A stretch of 8,240 nt of DNA from Deinococcus sp. (GTDB lineage: Bacteria; Deinococcota; Deinococci; Deinococcales; Deinococcaceae). Under the pieces are notes generated by a model. That model was given only the letters and a program-made list of their open reading frames with translations, was not told where the DNA came from and did no database searches. Made by a program: the position numbers and the translations under genes. Positions 1-5,272 of the stretch are shown one piece after another. The first letter of the stretch is position 1. The number at the start of each line of letters is the position of its first letter. The stretch covers positions 1-8,240 of the forward strand of contig JAGLBK010000115.1 of the NCBI GenBank assembly GCA_018260275.1, written 5' to 3'.

Positions 1-72
1 GTGCTATATCGCCAACATCCGGCTGATGCTCAGACGCCTTGAACCTGCTCGAGAGGCTTCATAAACACGCTC
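1..72 (+). mobile_element. 3' end of an IS5-like insertion sequence
   Basis: The segment holds a short C-terminal transposase reading frame ending at 62-64, followed at once by a candidate terminal repeat whose outward end reads ATAAACACGCTC (61-72). Read inward from the outside, this is GAGCGTGTTTAT, a form of terminus I associate with the IS5 superfamily. The next bases (CTAA at 72-75, boundary uncertain by a base) fit the YTAR-type target duplications of that group. The left end and most of the element lie outside the window. A near-identical terminus occurs at 5328-5343. The family assignment is inference from the peptide and the terminus. Confidence 0.5.
2..64 (+). CDS. Transposase, C-terminal fragment (IS5-like, partial)
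   Basis: This frame is open from the left edge of the window to a TAA at 62-64 and encodes about 20 residues, including ANIRLMLRRLE. An (A)xIRLMLRRL tail just before the stop is typical of IS5/IS427-group transposases, which are DDE enzymes that cut and rejoin the element's ends. The catalytic residues would lie upstream of the window and cannot be seen. The stop codon sits 8 nt inside the putative end of the element, as expected for a compact IS whose transposase gene runs almost to the terminal repeat. Whether the gene is intact cannot be judged. Only 20 residues support the assignment, so it is tentative. Confidence 0.5.
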   Translation, partial: CYIANIRLMLRRLEPAREAS

Positions 73-355
73 TAAGGGCAAAAACCGCCCAGGCTTAACG
101 GTCTGCAATGTGTCTTCGCCCCAACGATTTCCAGACCCTGCCCGAAATTGATGCCTTTCGCACGAGGTCTACTTCATGTTCCAGGCGGACGCGGGGGTAA
201 GAAGGTAAGGCTCTGAAAGGCGCGAACTTACAAAGCTGCCGAGCGGTTTCGGTGAGCTGTCCCGGACAGACAAAGTAAGGTTCAGACCCAGCTCCCCGAA
301 CAGGTAAAGGTTGTCTCTAGGCAGGCGTTCATTTCCGCTTCTGCGCCCCGCCAGA
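73..355. other. Intergenic region without a convincing gene
   Basis: No frame here looks like a conserved protein. A 30-codon frame (108-200, +) and a 65-codon reverse frame (169-366) exist, but neither resembles anything I recognise. The region has local dyad symmetry. A bulged hairpin is formed by AGCT/CCGA (234-242) against TCGG/AGCT (249-258), and a 13-bp palindrome lies at 257-269. The stretch 227-246 matches 5213-5232 at 17 of 20 positions. The region is probably mixed non-coding DNA next to an IS end, possibly with control sites for the gene at 365. Confidence 0.5.
257..269. promoter_or_regulatory. 13-bp perfect palindrome, possible operator
   Basis: CTGTCC and GGACAG face each other across a single C. 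It lies about 95 nt upstream of the membrane-protein start at 365 and partly overlaps a bulged hairpin (234-258). A protein-binding site is possible, but I recognise no named operator consensus. It does not resemble the Deinococcus RDRM radiation-response palindrome. Confidence 0.3.
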
Positions 356-357
356 AT
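352..357 (+). promoter_or_regulatory. -10-like element for the membrane-protein gene (leaderless type)
   Basis: CAGAAT lies exactly 7 nt upstream of the ATG at 365, the same spacing as the better TANNNT boxes in front of the genes at 4544 and 5913. The first base is C instead of T, and the -35 region (TTCATT, 328-333) is weak. This is the main reason for preferring the start at 365 over the in-frame ATG at 356, which would lie on the box itself. Confidence 0.35.
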
Positions 358-364
358 GAGAAGC

Positions 365-661
365 ATGACGGATCCTAATCAGCATTCGGTGACGCAGCCT
401 GCCGCGCCAGTCGTCGTGGTGGTCAATCAGAAGAACATGATGCTGGGCCTGATCCTCACCTTTGTGTTCGGGGGCCTTGGCATGCTGTACGCCACCATTG
501 TGGGCGGCATCGTCATGATTATTCTCAGCTCCATCATCGGACTGGTGACGGGTGGGCTGGGACTGGTCGTGCTGTGGCCGATTCAGATGATCTGGACCTA
601 TCTGGCGATCAAAAACCACAACAGCGGGCAGGCCCGTGCCGTGGCCCGCGCCATTCGCTGA
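365..661 (+). CDS. Small two-helix membrane protein of unknown function
   Basis: The product is 98 residues long. A polar N-terminus with a run of five valines is followed by two strongly hydrophobic, glycine-rich segments, roughly residues 25-60 (FGGLGMLYATIVGGIVM) and 61-78 (LVVLWPIQMIWTYLAI). The C-terminus is short, basic and polar (KNHNSGQARAVARAIR). I read it as a small integral membrane protein with two or three helices, tail probably cytoplasmic. The pattern of xLGxxY-T-GG, a glycine-rich turn and WP-IW-A-N recurs in small uncharacterised bacterial proteins related to TM2-domain proteins; this comparison is from memory. No enzymatic residues are evident. ATG codons at 311 and 356 are in frame. 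The one at 365 is preferred for its -10-like box and lack of leader. No terminator separates it from the gene at 694. Confidence 0.75.
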   Translation: MTDPNQHSVTQPAAPVVVVVNQKNMMLGLILTFVFGGLGMLYATIVGGIVMIILSSIIGLVTGGLGLVVLWPIQMIWTYLAIKNHNSGQARAVARAIR

Positions 662-678
662 GCCGCTGCTTCCCCTGC

Positions 679-684
679 TAGCTT
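679..684 (+). promoter_or_regulatory. -10 element TAGCTT in front of the YigZ-family gene
   Basis: TAGCTT fits TANNNT and ends 9 nt before the ATG at 694, with no Shine-Dalgarno sequence between. Transcription starting 6-8 nt downstream would give a leader of only 1-3 nt. No good -35 hexamer is visible 16-18 nt upstream. Confidence 0.45.
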
Positions 685-693
685 GCGGGCACC

Positions 694-1338
694 ATGACTG
701 ATCCTGCCCTGCCCGCCCCCTTTACCACACTGGCTGGGCCACACCGCCATGACGCGGTGATCGACAACAGCGAATTTCTGGCCTTTGCCGACCGCGCCGA
801 TGCACCTGCTCAGGCACTGGCCCAGCTCGCGGCCCTGCGGGAGCGTTACCCCGACGCCACACACCACTGCTGGGCTTACAGGATCGGCGCGGCCTACCGC
901 TTCAGCGACGACGGCGAACCGGGCGGCACGGCGGGCGCCCCGATGCTACGGACCATCGAGGGGCAGGGCGTCGATCACGTGATGGTTGTGGTCGTGCGGT
1001 TTTACGGCGGGGTCAAACTGGGCACCGGAGGGCTGGCCCGCGCCTACGGTGGCAGCGCCGCCGAATGCCTGCGCACCGCCCCTAAATTTGAGGTGCGCCC
1101 GCGCCAGCCTTTGCGCGTGAGTGTGGGCTTTGAGCACCTCAGCACGCTGTACCACCAGCTCGGGGCCTTCGATACCGTGCGCGGCGAGGAGGAGTACACC
1201 GCCAGCGGCGTGAGCCTGCCGGTCCAGGTTTTTCCAGAAGACGTGGAGGCGTTCACGGCGGCCCTGCGTGACGCCACACGCGGCACGGCCACGGTCGAAG
1301 TCGTTGAGACGGGCCATGAACCTGAACCTCTATCCTGA
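694..1338 (+). CDS. yigZ: YigZ/IMPACT (UPF0029) family protein
   Basis: The 214-residue product has the full N-terminal UPF0029 signature: DATHHCWAYRIG (54-65), SDDGEPGGTAGAPML (71-85) and the block from VRFYGGVKLG to LARAYG (101-119). A C-terminal region of about 80 residues corresponds to the second, ferredoxin-like domain of YigZ proteins. Length is close to the usual 200-220. The bacterial role is not settled; eukaryotic IMPACT relatives act on Gcn1-dependent translational control, and the YigZ fold suggests nucleic-acid binding. It begins a close-packed group with isoprenoid and tRNA-modification genes, with only 4 nt to the ispF start. The ATG at 694 has a -10-like box just upstream and no Shine-Dalgarno sequence, suggesting a leaderless mRNA. 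The family assignment is firm and the function open. Confidence 0.93.
   Translation: MTDPALPAPFTTLAGPHRHDAVIDNSEFLAFADRADAPAQALAQLAALRERYPDATHHCWAYRIGAAYRFSDDGEPGGTAGAPMLRTIEGQGVDHVMVVVVRFYGGVKLGTGGLARAYGGSAAECLRTAPKFEVRPRQPLRVSVGFEHLSTLYHQLGAFDTVRGEEEYTASGVSLPVQVFPEDVEAFTAALRDATRGTATVEVVETGHEPEPLS
1331..1336 (+). promoter_or_regulatory. -10 element TATCCT for ispF, overlapping the upstream stop codon
   Basis: TATCCT fits TANNNT and ends 6 nt before the ispF ATG at 1343. Its last T is the first base of the YigZ-family TGA (1336-1338). No Shine-Dalgarno sequence precedes the ATG. TTGAGA at 1304-1309 resembles a -35 box, but the 21-nt spacing is too long to be convincing. An internal leaderless promoter for the ispF group is likely. 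Confidence 0.5.
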
Positions 1339-1342
1339 ACGC

Positions 1343-1831
1343 ATGAAACCCTCTCTTGCTTACCGCATCGGCTACGGCGAGGACGCCCACCGCCTCGCGG
1401 CAGGATTGCCCCTGGTGCTGGGCGGCGTCGCTATTCCTCATGCCGAACAGGGCGCGGTGGCCCATAGCGACGGCGACGCGGTGCTGCACGCGGTGGCCGA
1501 CGCGCTGCTCTCCGGGCTGGCGCTGGGCGACATCGGCCAGTATTTTCCCGACACCGCCGCCGAATGGAAGGGCCTGGACTCGCGCCTGATCCTGGCACGG
1601 GCGCTGGAACTGGTGCGGGAGCGCGGCTATCAGCCGGTGAACGTGGCGCTGGTGGTCACCCTCGACCGGCCCAGGCTAGGGCCGCTGCGGGCTGAGATCG
1701 CCCGGACGGTGGCGGGGCTGCTGGGCCTGCCCGAAACCGAAGTCGGCGTGAGTTTCAAGACCTCCGAGGGCCTGGCCCCCGAACACGTCCAGACCCGCGT
1801 GACCGTGCTGCTGGAGCGTGCGGATGCCTGA
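1343..1831 (+). CDS. ispF: 2-C-methyl-D-erythritol 2,4-cyclodiphosphate synthase
   Basis: IspF cyclises CDP-methylerythritol 2-phosphate to methylerythritol 2,4-cyclodiphosphate with loss of CMP, the fifth step of the MEP isoprenoid pathway in the cytoplasm. The 162-residue length is typical. Visible family features are GEDAHRL (12-18, with the D14-x-H16 zinc ligands), HSDGDAVLHAVADALL (41-56, third zinc ligand H41), GDIGQYFPD (62-70), and SFKTSEGL (137-144), including the substrate-loop K-T-S and metal-binding E142. Two upstream in-frame starts exist (1268 and 1316), but the N-terminal alignment to the family and the TATCCT box 6 nt upstream favour 1343. It follows the YigZ-family stop by 4 nt and overlaps the phosphatase gene by 8 nt. 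The menaquinone methyltransferase at 5913 acts on a prenylated quinone whose side chain comes from this pathway. Confidence 0.96.
   Translation: MKPSLAYRIGYGEDAHRLAAGLPLVLGGVAIPHAEQGAVAHSDGDAVLHAVADALLSGLALGDIGQYFPDTAAEWKGLDSRLILARALELVRERGYQPVNVALVVTLDRPRLGPLRAEIARTVAGLLGLPETEVGVSFKTSEGLAPEHVQTRVTVLLERADA
1813..1816 (+). promoter_or_regulatory. Shine-Dalgarno site for the metallophosphatase gene
   Basis: GGAG within the end of ispF lies 7 nt before the ATG at 1824. It decides between that ATG and the in-frame GTG at 1818, which would be only 1 nt from the site. This gene is therefore probably translated from a polycistronic mRNA. Confidence 0.6.
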
Positions 1832-2579
1832 AGCTGCCGGGCGTTACGACATCGTGGGCGACGTTCACGGCTGCCTGGATGAACTGCTCAGCCTGCTGGA
1901 GCGGCTGGGTTACCGCTGGAACGGGCAGGACCTGACGCCGCCGCAGGGCCGCACGTTGGTGTTCGTGGGCGATCTGGTGGACCGGGGGCCGAAGGTGGCC
2001 GAAGTGGTCACGCTGGTGCGCCGGGGGGTGGAAACGGGCGTGGCCCTCTCGGTGCGCGGCAACCACGACGACCGACTGGCGCGGGCGCTGGCGGGCGAGG
2101 CGGTCAAACCGTCCAGACTCCTCGACACGTCGCTGGCGCAGCTGGAGCGGCTGCCTGCCGCTGACGTCGCCGTTATCCGTGACTTTCTGGCCGCGCTGCC
2201 TGCCCGCCTGGAACTCGACGGGGGCCGCCTGCTGGTCGTCCACGCCGGGGAACGTGCCGACCTGAGCGGCGACGCACGGGCCGAGTTCAATGTGAATGGG
2301 GCCACCACCGGGCGCGTGACCGAAGATGGCCTCAAAGAACGCTTCGACTGGGTCACGCCTTACACGGGCGCGGCGTTGGTGGTGTACGGTCACACACCTG
2401 TGCTGCGGGCCGAGCAGGTGGGGCAGACCCTCGACCTCGACACCGGCTGCGTCTTTGGTGGGCAACTCACGACGCTGCGTTATCCAGAAATGGAGCTGGT
2501 GTCGGTGCCTTCGCTGGGGGCTTACGCCACCAACCGGCACTGGCAACTGCTGACGCAGCGTGTAGGAGCAGGCGCGTGA
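1824..2579 (+). CDS. PP2A-like metallophosphatase (PrpE / PnkP phosphatase-domain type)
   Basis: A 251-residue calcineurin-like phosphoesterase with every metal and phosphate motif present: GDVHG (12-16), GDLVDRG (49-55), GNHD (79-82), VVHAG (138-142) and YGHTP (188-192), then DTGCVFGGQLTTLRYPE (206-222). That last block, with TTGRVTEDGL (161-170), strongly recalls the phosphatase module of bacterial PnkP RNA-repair enzymes; PrpE-type diadenosine-tetraphosphate hydrolases share the core. No kinase or nucleotidyltransferase domain is present. Substrate is unknown: phosphoprotein, Ap4A and RNA 2',3'-phosphate ends are all plausible. The gene overlaps ispF by 8 nt and the TrmL-like gene by 4 nt, so the three are almost certainly co-transcribed. 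A standalone phosphatase beside a tRNA-modifying enzyme would suit an RNA-end role, but that is inference. Family firm, substrate unknown. Confidence 0.9.
   Translation: MPEAAGRYDIVGDVHGCLDELLSLLERLGYRWNGQDLTPPQGRTLVFVGDLVDRGPKVAEVVTLVRRGVETGVALSVRGNHDDRLARALAGEAVKPSRLLDTSLAQLERLPAADVAVIRDFLAALPARLELDGGRLLVVHAGERADLSGDARAEFNVNGATTGRVTEDGLKERFDWVTPYTGAALVVYGHTPVLRAEQVGQTLDLDTGCVFGGQLTTLRYPEMELVSVPSLGAYATNRHWQLLTQRVGAGA
2564..2568 (+). promoter_or_regulatory. Shine-Dalgarno site for the TrmL-like gene
   Basis: AGGAG in the end of the phosphatase gene lies 7 nt before the GTG at 2576. The GTGA overlap (2576-2579) joins start and stop, a classic translational-coupling arrangement. The site supports GTG as the true start. 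Confidence 0.65.
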
Positions 2580-3049
2580 GCACTGACGCCACCACACCGC
2601 TGCTGCATGTTGTGCTGTACGAACCGGAAAAGGCCGGAAACGTGGGCAACGTGGCCCGCACCTGCTCGGTGCTGGGGGCAGAACTGCACCTGATCCGGCC
2701 CTTCGGCTTCCACCTGCACGACCGCGAATTTCGCCGCGCCGTCATGGACTACCTTCAGGGCGTGACGCTGCACGAATATGCCAACTGGACCGACTTTCAG
2801 GCCAGGCTGCCGCAACAGGCCCGCGTGTTCGCCTTTTCCACCCACGCCACGGGGCTGCATACCCGCGCTGGCTTCGTGCGCGGCGACTACCTGTTGTTCG
2901 GCCCCGAGTCGCGCGGCCTGCCCGCCTGGCTCCGCGACGCCCTGCCCAGGCTGAAGCTGCCGCAGCCGGGCGGGGGCCGCAGCCTGAATCTGGCGGTGGC
3001 GGCGGGCGTCGCCGCGTTCGAGGCCGGGCGCCAGATCGAGGGCTGGTGA
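2576..3049 (+). CDS. trmL: tRNA (cytidine(34)-2'-O)-methyltransferase, TrmL/SpoU family
   Basis: The 157-residue product is a minimal SPOUT (trefoil-knot) methyltransferase. It has the three SpoU motifs: PEKAGNVGNVARTC (17-30), LLFGPESRGLP (106-116) and GGRSLNLAVAAGVAAFE (133-149). The size and the lack of an N-terminal extension match TrmL, which methylates the ribose of wobble position 34 in certain tRNA-Leu species using S-adenosylmethionine. Other small SpoU enzymes differ mostly in added domains, so TrmL is the best but not the only reading. Translation starts at GTG with a good Shine-Dalgarno site and a 4-nt overlap with the phosphatase gene. It is the last gene of this forward cluster; a hairpin terminator follows about 110 nt after the stop. 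Base composition matches its neighbours. Confidence 0.88.
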   Translation: MSTDATTPLLHVVLYEPEKAGNVGNVARTCSVLGAELHLIRPFGFHLHDREFRRAVMDYLQGVTLHEYANWTDFQARLPQQARVFAFSTHATGLHTRAGFVRGDYLLFGPESRGLPAWLRDALPRLKLPQPGGGRSLNLAVAAGVAAFEAGRQIEGW

Positions 3050-3109
3050 TGTATAAGCCCCGAGCGACTACCGAAAATAAGCTGTGCTGGACATTGTTTT
3101 TTGTTCCCC

Positions 3110-3135
3110 ATGCACTTACTTGACAAACTCTGCAT
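3110..3135. promoter_or_regulatory. Dyad flanking a -35 box, possible operator
   Basis: ATGCA (3110-3114) and TGCAT (3131-3135) form an inverted repeat with a 16-nt spacer. Half-site centres are 21 bp apart, about two helical turns, and bracket the TTGACA at 3120-3125. This is suitable for a dimeric regulator, but the arms are only 5 bp and could be chance. Confidence 0.25.
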
Positions 3136-3148
3136 ATCGGGGTATTCT
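3120..3148 (+). promoter_or_regulatory. Consensus housekeeping promoter (TTGACA-N17-TATTCT)
   Basis: A perfect TTGACA (3120-3125), a 17-nt spacer and TATTCT (3143-3148) make this the closest sigma-70/SigA match in the window. Transcription should begin near 3154-3156, only a few bases before a terminator hairpin at 3160-3183. It points toward the aminopeptidase gene at 3226, which also has its own -10-like box at 3214. Confidence 0.65.
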
Positions 3149-3159
3149 TTTTCACATAA

Positions 3160-3183
3160 CCGCTCCGAGTGAGCGGCTTTTTT
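3160..3183 (+). terminator. Rho-independent terminator after the trmL cluster
   Basis: CCGCTC (3160-3165) pairs with GAGCGG (3171-3176) around a 5-nt loop, followed by C and six T residues. The 6-bp GC-rich stem and T-run are a good intrinsic terminator. It lies about 110 nt beyond the TrmL-like stop. A strong promoter sits between that stop and the terminator, so it may end, or attenuate, transcripts from that promoter as well. Confidence 0.75.
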
Positions 3184-3192
3184 ATTTGGTTT

Positions 3193-3209
3193 CTGAAGGT
3201 ATGCTTCAG
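3193..3209. promoter_or_regulatory. Dyad in the aminopeptidase promoter, possible operator
   Basis: CTGAAG (3193-3198) and CTTCAG (3204-3209) are perfect inverted repeats around a 5-nt centre. The site overlaps the expected -35 area (TTCTGA, 3191-3196) and ends 4 nt before the -10 box at 3214, where a bound repressor would block RNA polymerase. Confidence 0.35.
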
Positions 3210-3213
3210 CCCT

Positions 3214-3219
3214 TAAAGT
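3214..3219 (+). promoter_or_regulatory. -10 element TAAAGT for the M29 aminopeptidase (leaderless type)
   Basis: TAAAGT fits TANNNT and ends 6 nt before the ATG at 3226. TTCTGA at 3191-3196 is a weak -35 with a good 17-nt spacing. AAGGGA (3220-3225) touches the ATG and is too close to act as a normal Shine-Dalgarno site, so leaderless translation is the better reading. Confidence 0.5.
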
Positions 3220-3225
3220 AAGGGA

Positions 3226-4464
3226 ATGACTTCGGCTGAGGAATTTGGAAACAGGCTGGCCCAGTACGCGAAACTGCTCGTTCACACTGGGGTCAATCTG
3301 CCCCAGGGTGGCAAACTGCTGGTGAATGCGCCGCTGGAAGCCGCTCCACTGGTGCGCGAGGTGATACGGGCAGCCTACCGGGCCGGGGCGCTCGACGTGC
3401 GCGTGAACTACCACGACGGCCATCAGGCGCTGGCGCTTTGTCAGGAAGGTTCGGCAGAGGCGCTGGCTTACCTGCCGGGCTGGGCCGCGCTGGAAGCCGA
3501 AAAGGCCCTGGAGGACGGCTACGCCCGCCTGAGCGTGGTGGGGGAAGACCCCGGCCTGTTGGCGGGCGTGTCGCCAGAGAAGGTCGCCGCCCGCAGCAAA
3601 CTGGTCGCGCAGGCCATGCGGCCCGTTTCCGAGGCGCTGGCGGGCTTCGCCGTCAATTGGTGCGTGGCCGCCATGAGCACCCCGGCCTGGGCCGCGCGGG
3701 TGTTTCCTGGCCTGGCCGAAGCCGAGGCCGTCGCCAGGCTCTGGGACGCCATCTTCACGGTGACCCGCGCCGATCAGCCCGACCCGGTGGCTGCTTGGAA
3801 CATTCATCTGGCCGAACTGGAACGGGTCTGCGCCCTGCTCAACCAGAAACAGTACGCCAGCCTGCACCTGAAGTCCGAACTGGGCACCGACCTGACGGTG
3901 GGGCTGGTCGAACATCATATCTGGCAGGGCGGCGCGGAGACGGCCAGAAACGGGATTCGCGCCGTGCCCAACCTGCCCACCGACGAGGTCTTTACCATGC
4001 CGCACCGTGAGCGCGTGGACGGCTGGGCGGTCGCCAGCAAGCCCCTGAGTCTGCGCGGGCAACTGATCGAGGGCATTCGCGTACGCTTCGAGCGGGGCAG
4101 GGCGGTCGAGGTTCAGGCTGCAACGGGCCAGGACACCCTGCAAAAGCTCCTGGACACCGACGAGGGGGCCGCGCAGCTGGGCGAGGTCGCACTGGTCAAG
4201 GCTTCGGCCCCAGTAGCACAGACTGGGCGGCTGTTTTTCAATACCCTCTTCGACGAGAACGCGGCCAGCCATATCGCGCTGGGCCGCTGCTACCCGACCA
4301 ACGTGCAGGGCGGCGAGGACCCCGAGGCCCTGAAAGCGGCGGGCGGCAACGACAGCCTGATCCATGTGGACTGGATGATCGGCACACCCCAGACCGACGT
4401 AGACGGCGTGACTGCCAGCGGCGAACGCGAGCCGCTGATGCGCGGAGGCGAGTGGGTGATCTAG
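3226..4464 (+). CDS. Aminopeptidase, M29 family (AmpS/AmpT-like)
   Basis: The 412-residue product matches thermophilic aminopeptidase T / AmpS in length and layout: an N-terminal alpha/beta domain and a C-terminal metal-binding domain. Metal-ligand blocks appear in order: NLPTDEVFTMPHRE (249-262, E254), DEGAAQLGEVALV (312-324, E320), FDENAASHIALG (342-353, H349) and SLIHVDWMIG (377-386, H380 and D382). Two cobalt or zinc ions bound there activate water for removing N-terminal residues from peptides, probably in the cytoplasm; no signal peptide is present. It is transcribed alone from a leaderless-type promoter with an adjacent dyad. A palindromic heptamer array begins at the last base of its stop codon. 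AmpS and AmpT cannot be told apart, so no symbol is given. The long reverse frame across this gene is a codon-bias shadow. Confidence 0.93.
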   Translation: MTSAEEFGNRLAQYAKLLVHTGVNLPQGGKLLVNAPLEAAPLVREVIRAAYRAGALDVRVNYHDGHQALALCQEGSAEALAYLPGWAALEAEKALEDGYARLSVVGEDPGLLAGVSPEKVAARSKLVAQAMRPVSEALAGFAVNWCVAAMSTPAWAARVFPGLAEAEAVARLWDAIFTVTRADQPDPVAAWNIHLAELERVCALLNQKQYASLHLKSELGTDLTVGLVEHHIWQGGAETARNGIRAVPNLPTDEVFTMPHRERVDGWAVASKPLSLRGQLIEGIRVRFERGRAVEVQAATGQDTLQKLLDTDEGAAQLGEVALVKASAPVAQTGRLFFNTLFDENAASHIALGRCYPTNVQGGEDPEALKAAGGNDSLIHVDWMIGTPQTDVDGVTASGEREPLMRGGEWVI

Positions 4465-4533
4465 TGCGTGGTGCGTGGTACGCAGTTGGCGGTAAAGGAA
4501 TTCACTGCGTACCGCGCACCGCCGACCGCGTAC
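4464..4533. repeat. Palindromic array of heptamers between aminopeptidase and cyclophilin genes
   Basis: From 4464 to 4491 the + strand reads as four consecutive 7-mers beginning GT, the first two both GTGCGTG (consensus about GTNNGCG). From 4533 back to 4503 the - strand reads as four more of the same kind plus GTG. The two halves can form a 19-bp stem, 4468-4486 with 4504-4522, with 17 Watson-Crick pairs and two G-T wobbles around a 17-nt loop. There is no T-run, so it is not an ordinary intrinsic terminator. It fills the gap between the stop codon and the cyclophilin -10 box and could be a dispersed Deinococcus-type repeat, an mRNA-stabilising hairpin or a protein-binding site. Confidence 0.75.
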
Positions 4534-4536
4534 AAT
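4531..4536 (+). promoter_or_regulatory. -10 element TACAAT for the cyclophilin gene (leaderless type)
   Basis: TACAAT ends exactly 7 nt before the ATG at 4544. There is no Shine-Dalgarno site. The box overlaps the in-frame ATG at 4535, arguing against that earlier start. No -35 is recognisable because the heptamer palindrome occupies that region. Confidence 0.6.
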
Positions 4537-4543
4537 GTTCCTC

Positions 4544-5116
<573 letters not shown>

Positions 5117-5145
5117 GTCGAACAGTAAACTTCGGCGACCCAATC

Positions 5146-5172
5146 AGCTCCGGCCCAGGCTGGGGCTTTTTT
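5146..5172 (+). terminator. Rho-independent terminator of the cyclophilin gene
   Basis: AGCTCCGG (5146-5153) pairs with CTGGGGCT (5160-5167) through 8 bp, including two G-T wobbles, around a 6-nt loop. The last stem T continues into a six-T run (5167-5172). It begins 30 nt after the cyclophilin stop. Confidence 0.85.
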
Positions 5173-5194
5173 GTTGGTCCTCATGCGCTGTTGA

Positions 5195-5261
5195 CCCTCG
5201 CCCCTTGTGGGACTTGCAAAGCTGCGGAGCAGAGAGGGCCTCGCGTAGCGAGGGGTGAGGG
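5195..5261. repeat. Multi-hairpin repeat element (REP/MITE-like)
   Basis: The ends are complementary over 11 bp (5195-5205 with 5251-5261, one G-T wobble). Inside are two small perfect hairpins: CTGC-GGA-GCAG (5222-5232) and CCTCGC-GTA-GCGAGG (5239-5253), the latter overlapping the outer right arm, so alternative folds compete. There is no coding potential. A 20-nt internal stretch (5213-5232) recurs at 227-246 with 17 identities. Compact GC-rich palindromic elements of this sort are dispersed in Deinococcus chromosomes, but copy number cannot be seen here. Confidence 0.6.
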
Positions 5262-5272
5262 GGCGACCGGGC

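Noticed and set aside
108..200. 30-codon forward frame beginning MCLRPNDFQTLPE
   Set aside because: It is short and unfamiliar, with no promoter box or ribosome site at the right distance.
169..366. 65-codon reverse frame with a possible ribosome site
   Set aside because: An AGGAT lies upstream of its start, but the sequence is unfamiliar and it overlaps the start of the membrane-protein gene. Not supportable.
1755..2597. 280-codon reverse-strand open frame across the phosphatase gene
   Set aside because: It is Arg/Gln/His-rich with no known motif and opposite a gene with complete catalytic motifs; a codon-bias shadow.
3050..3155. Reverse frame starting at 3155 as a small gene next to trmL
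   Set aside because: It continues deep into trmL antisense with low-complexity Arg/Pro sequence; no support.
4468..4522. The heptamer stem as a Rho-independent terminator
   Set aside because: The stem is long, but neither strand has a T-run after it.
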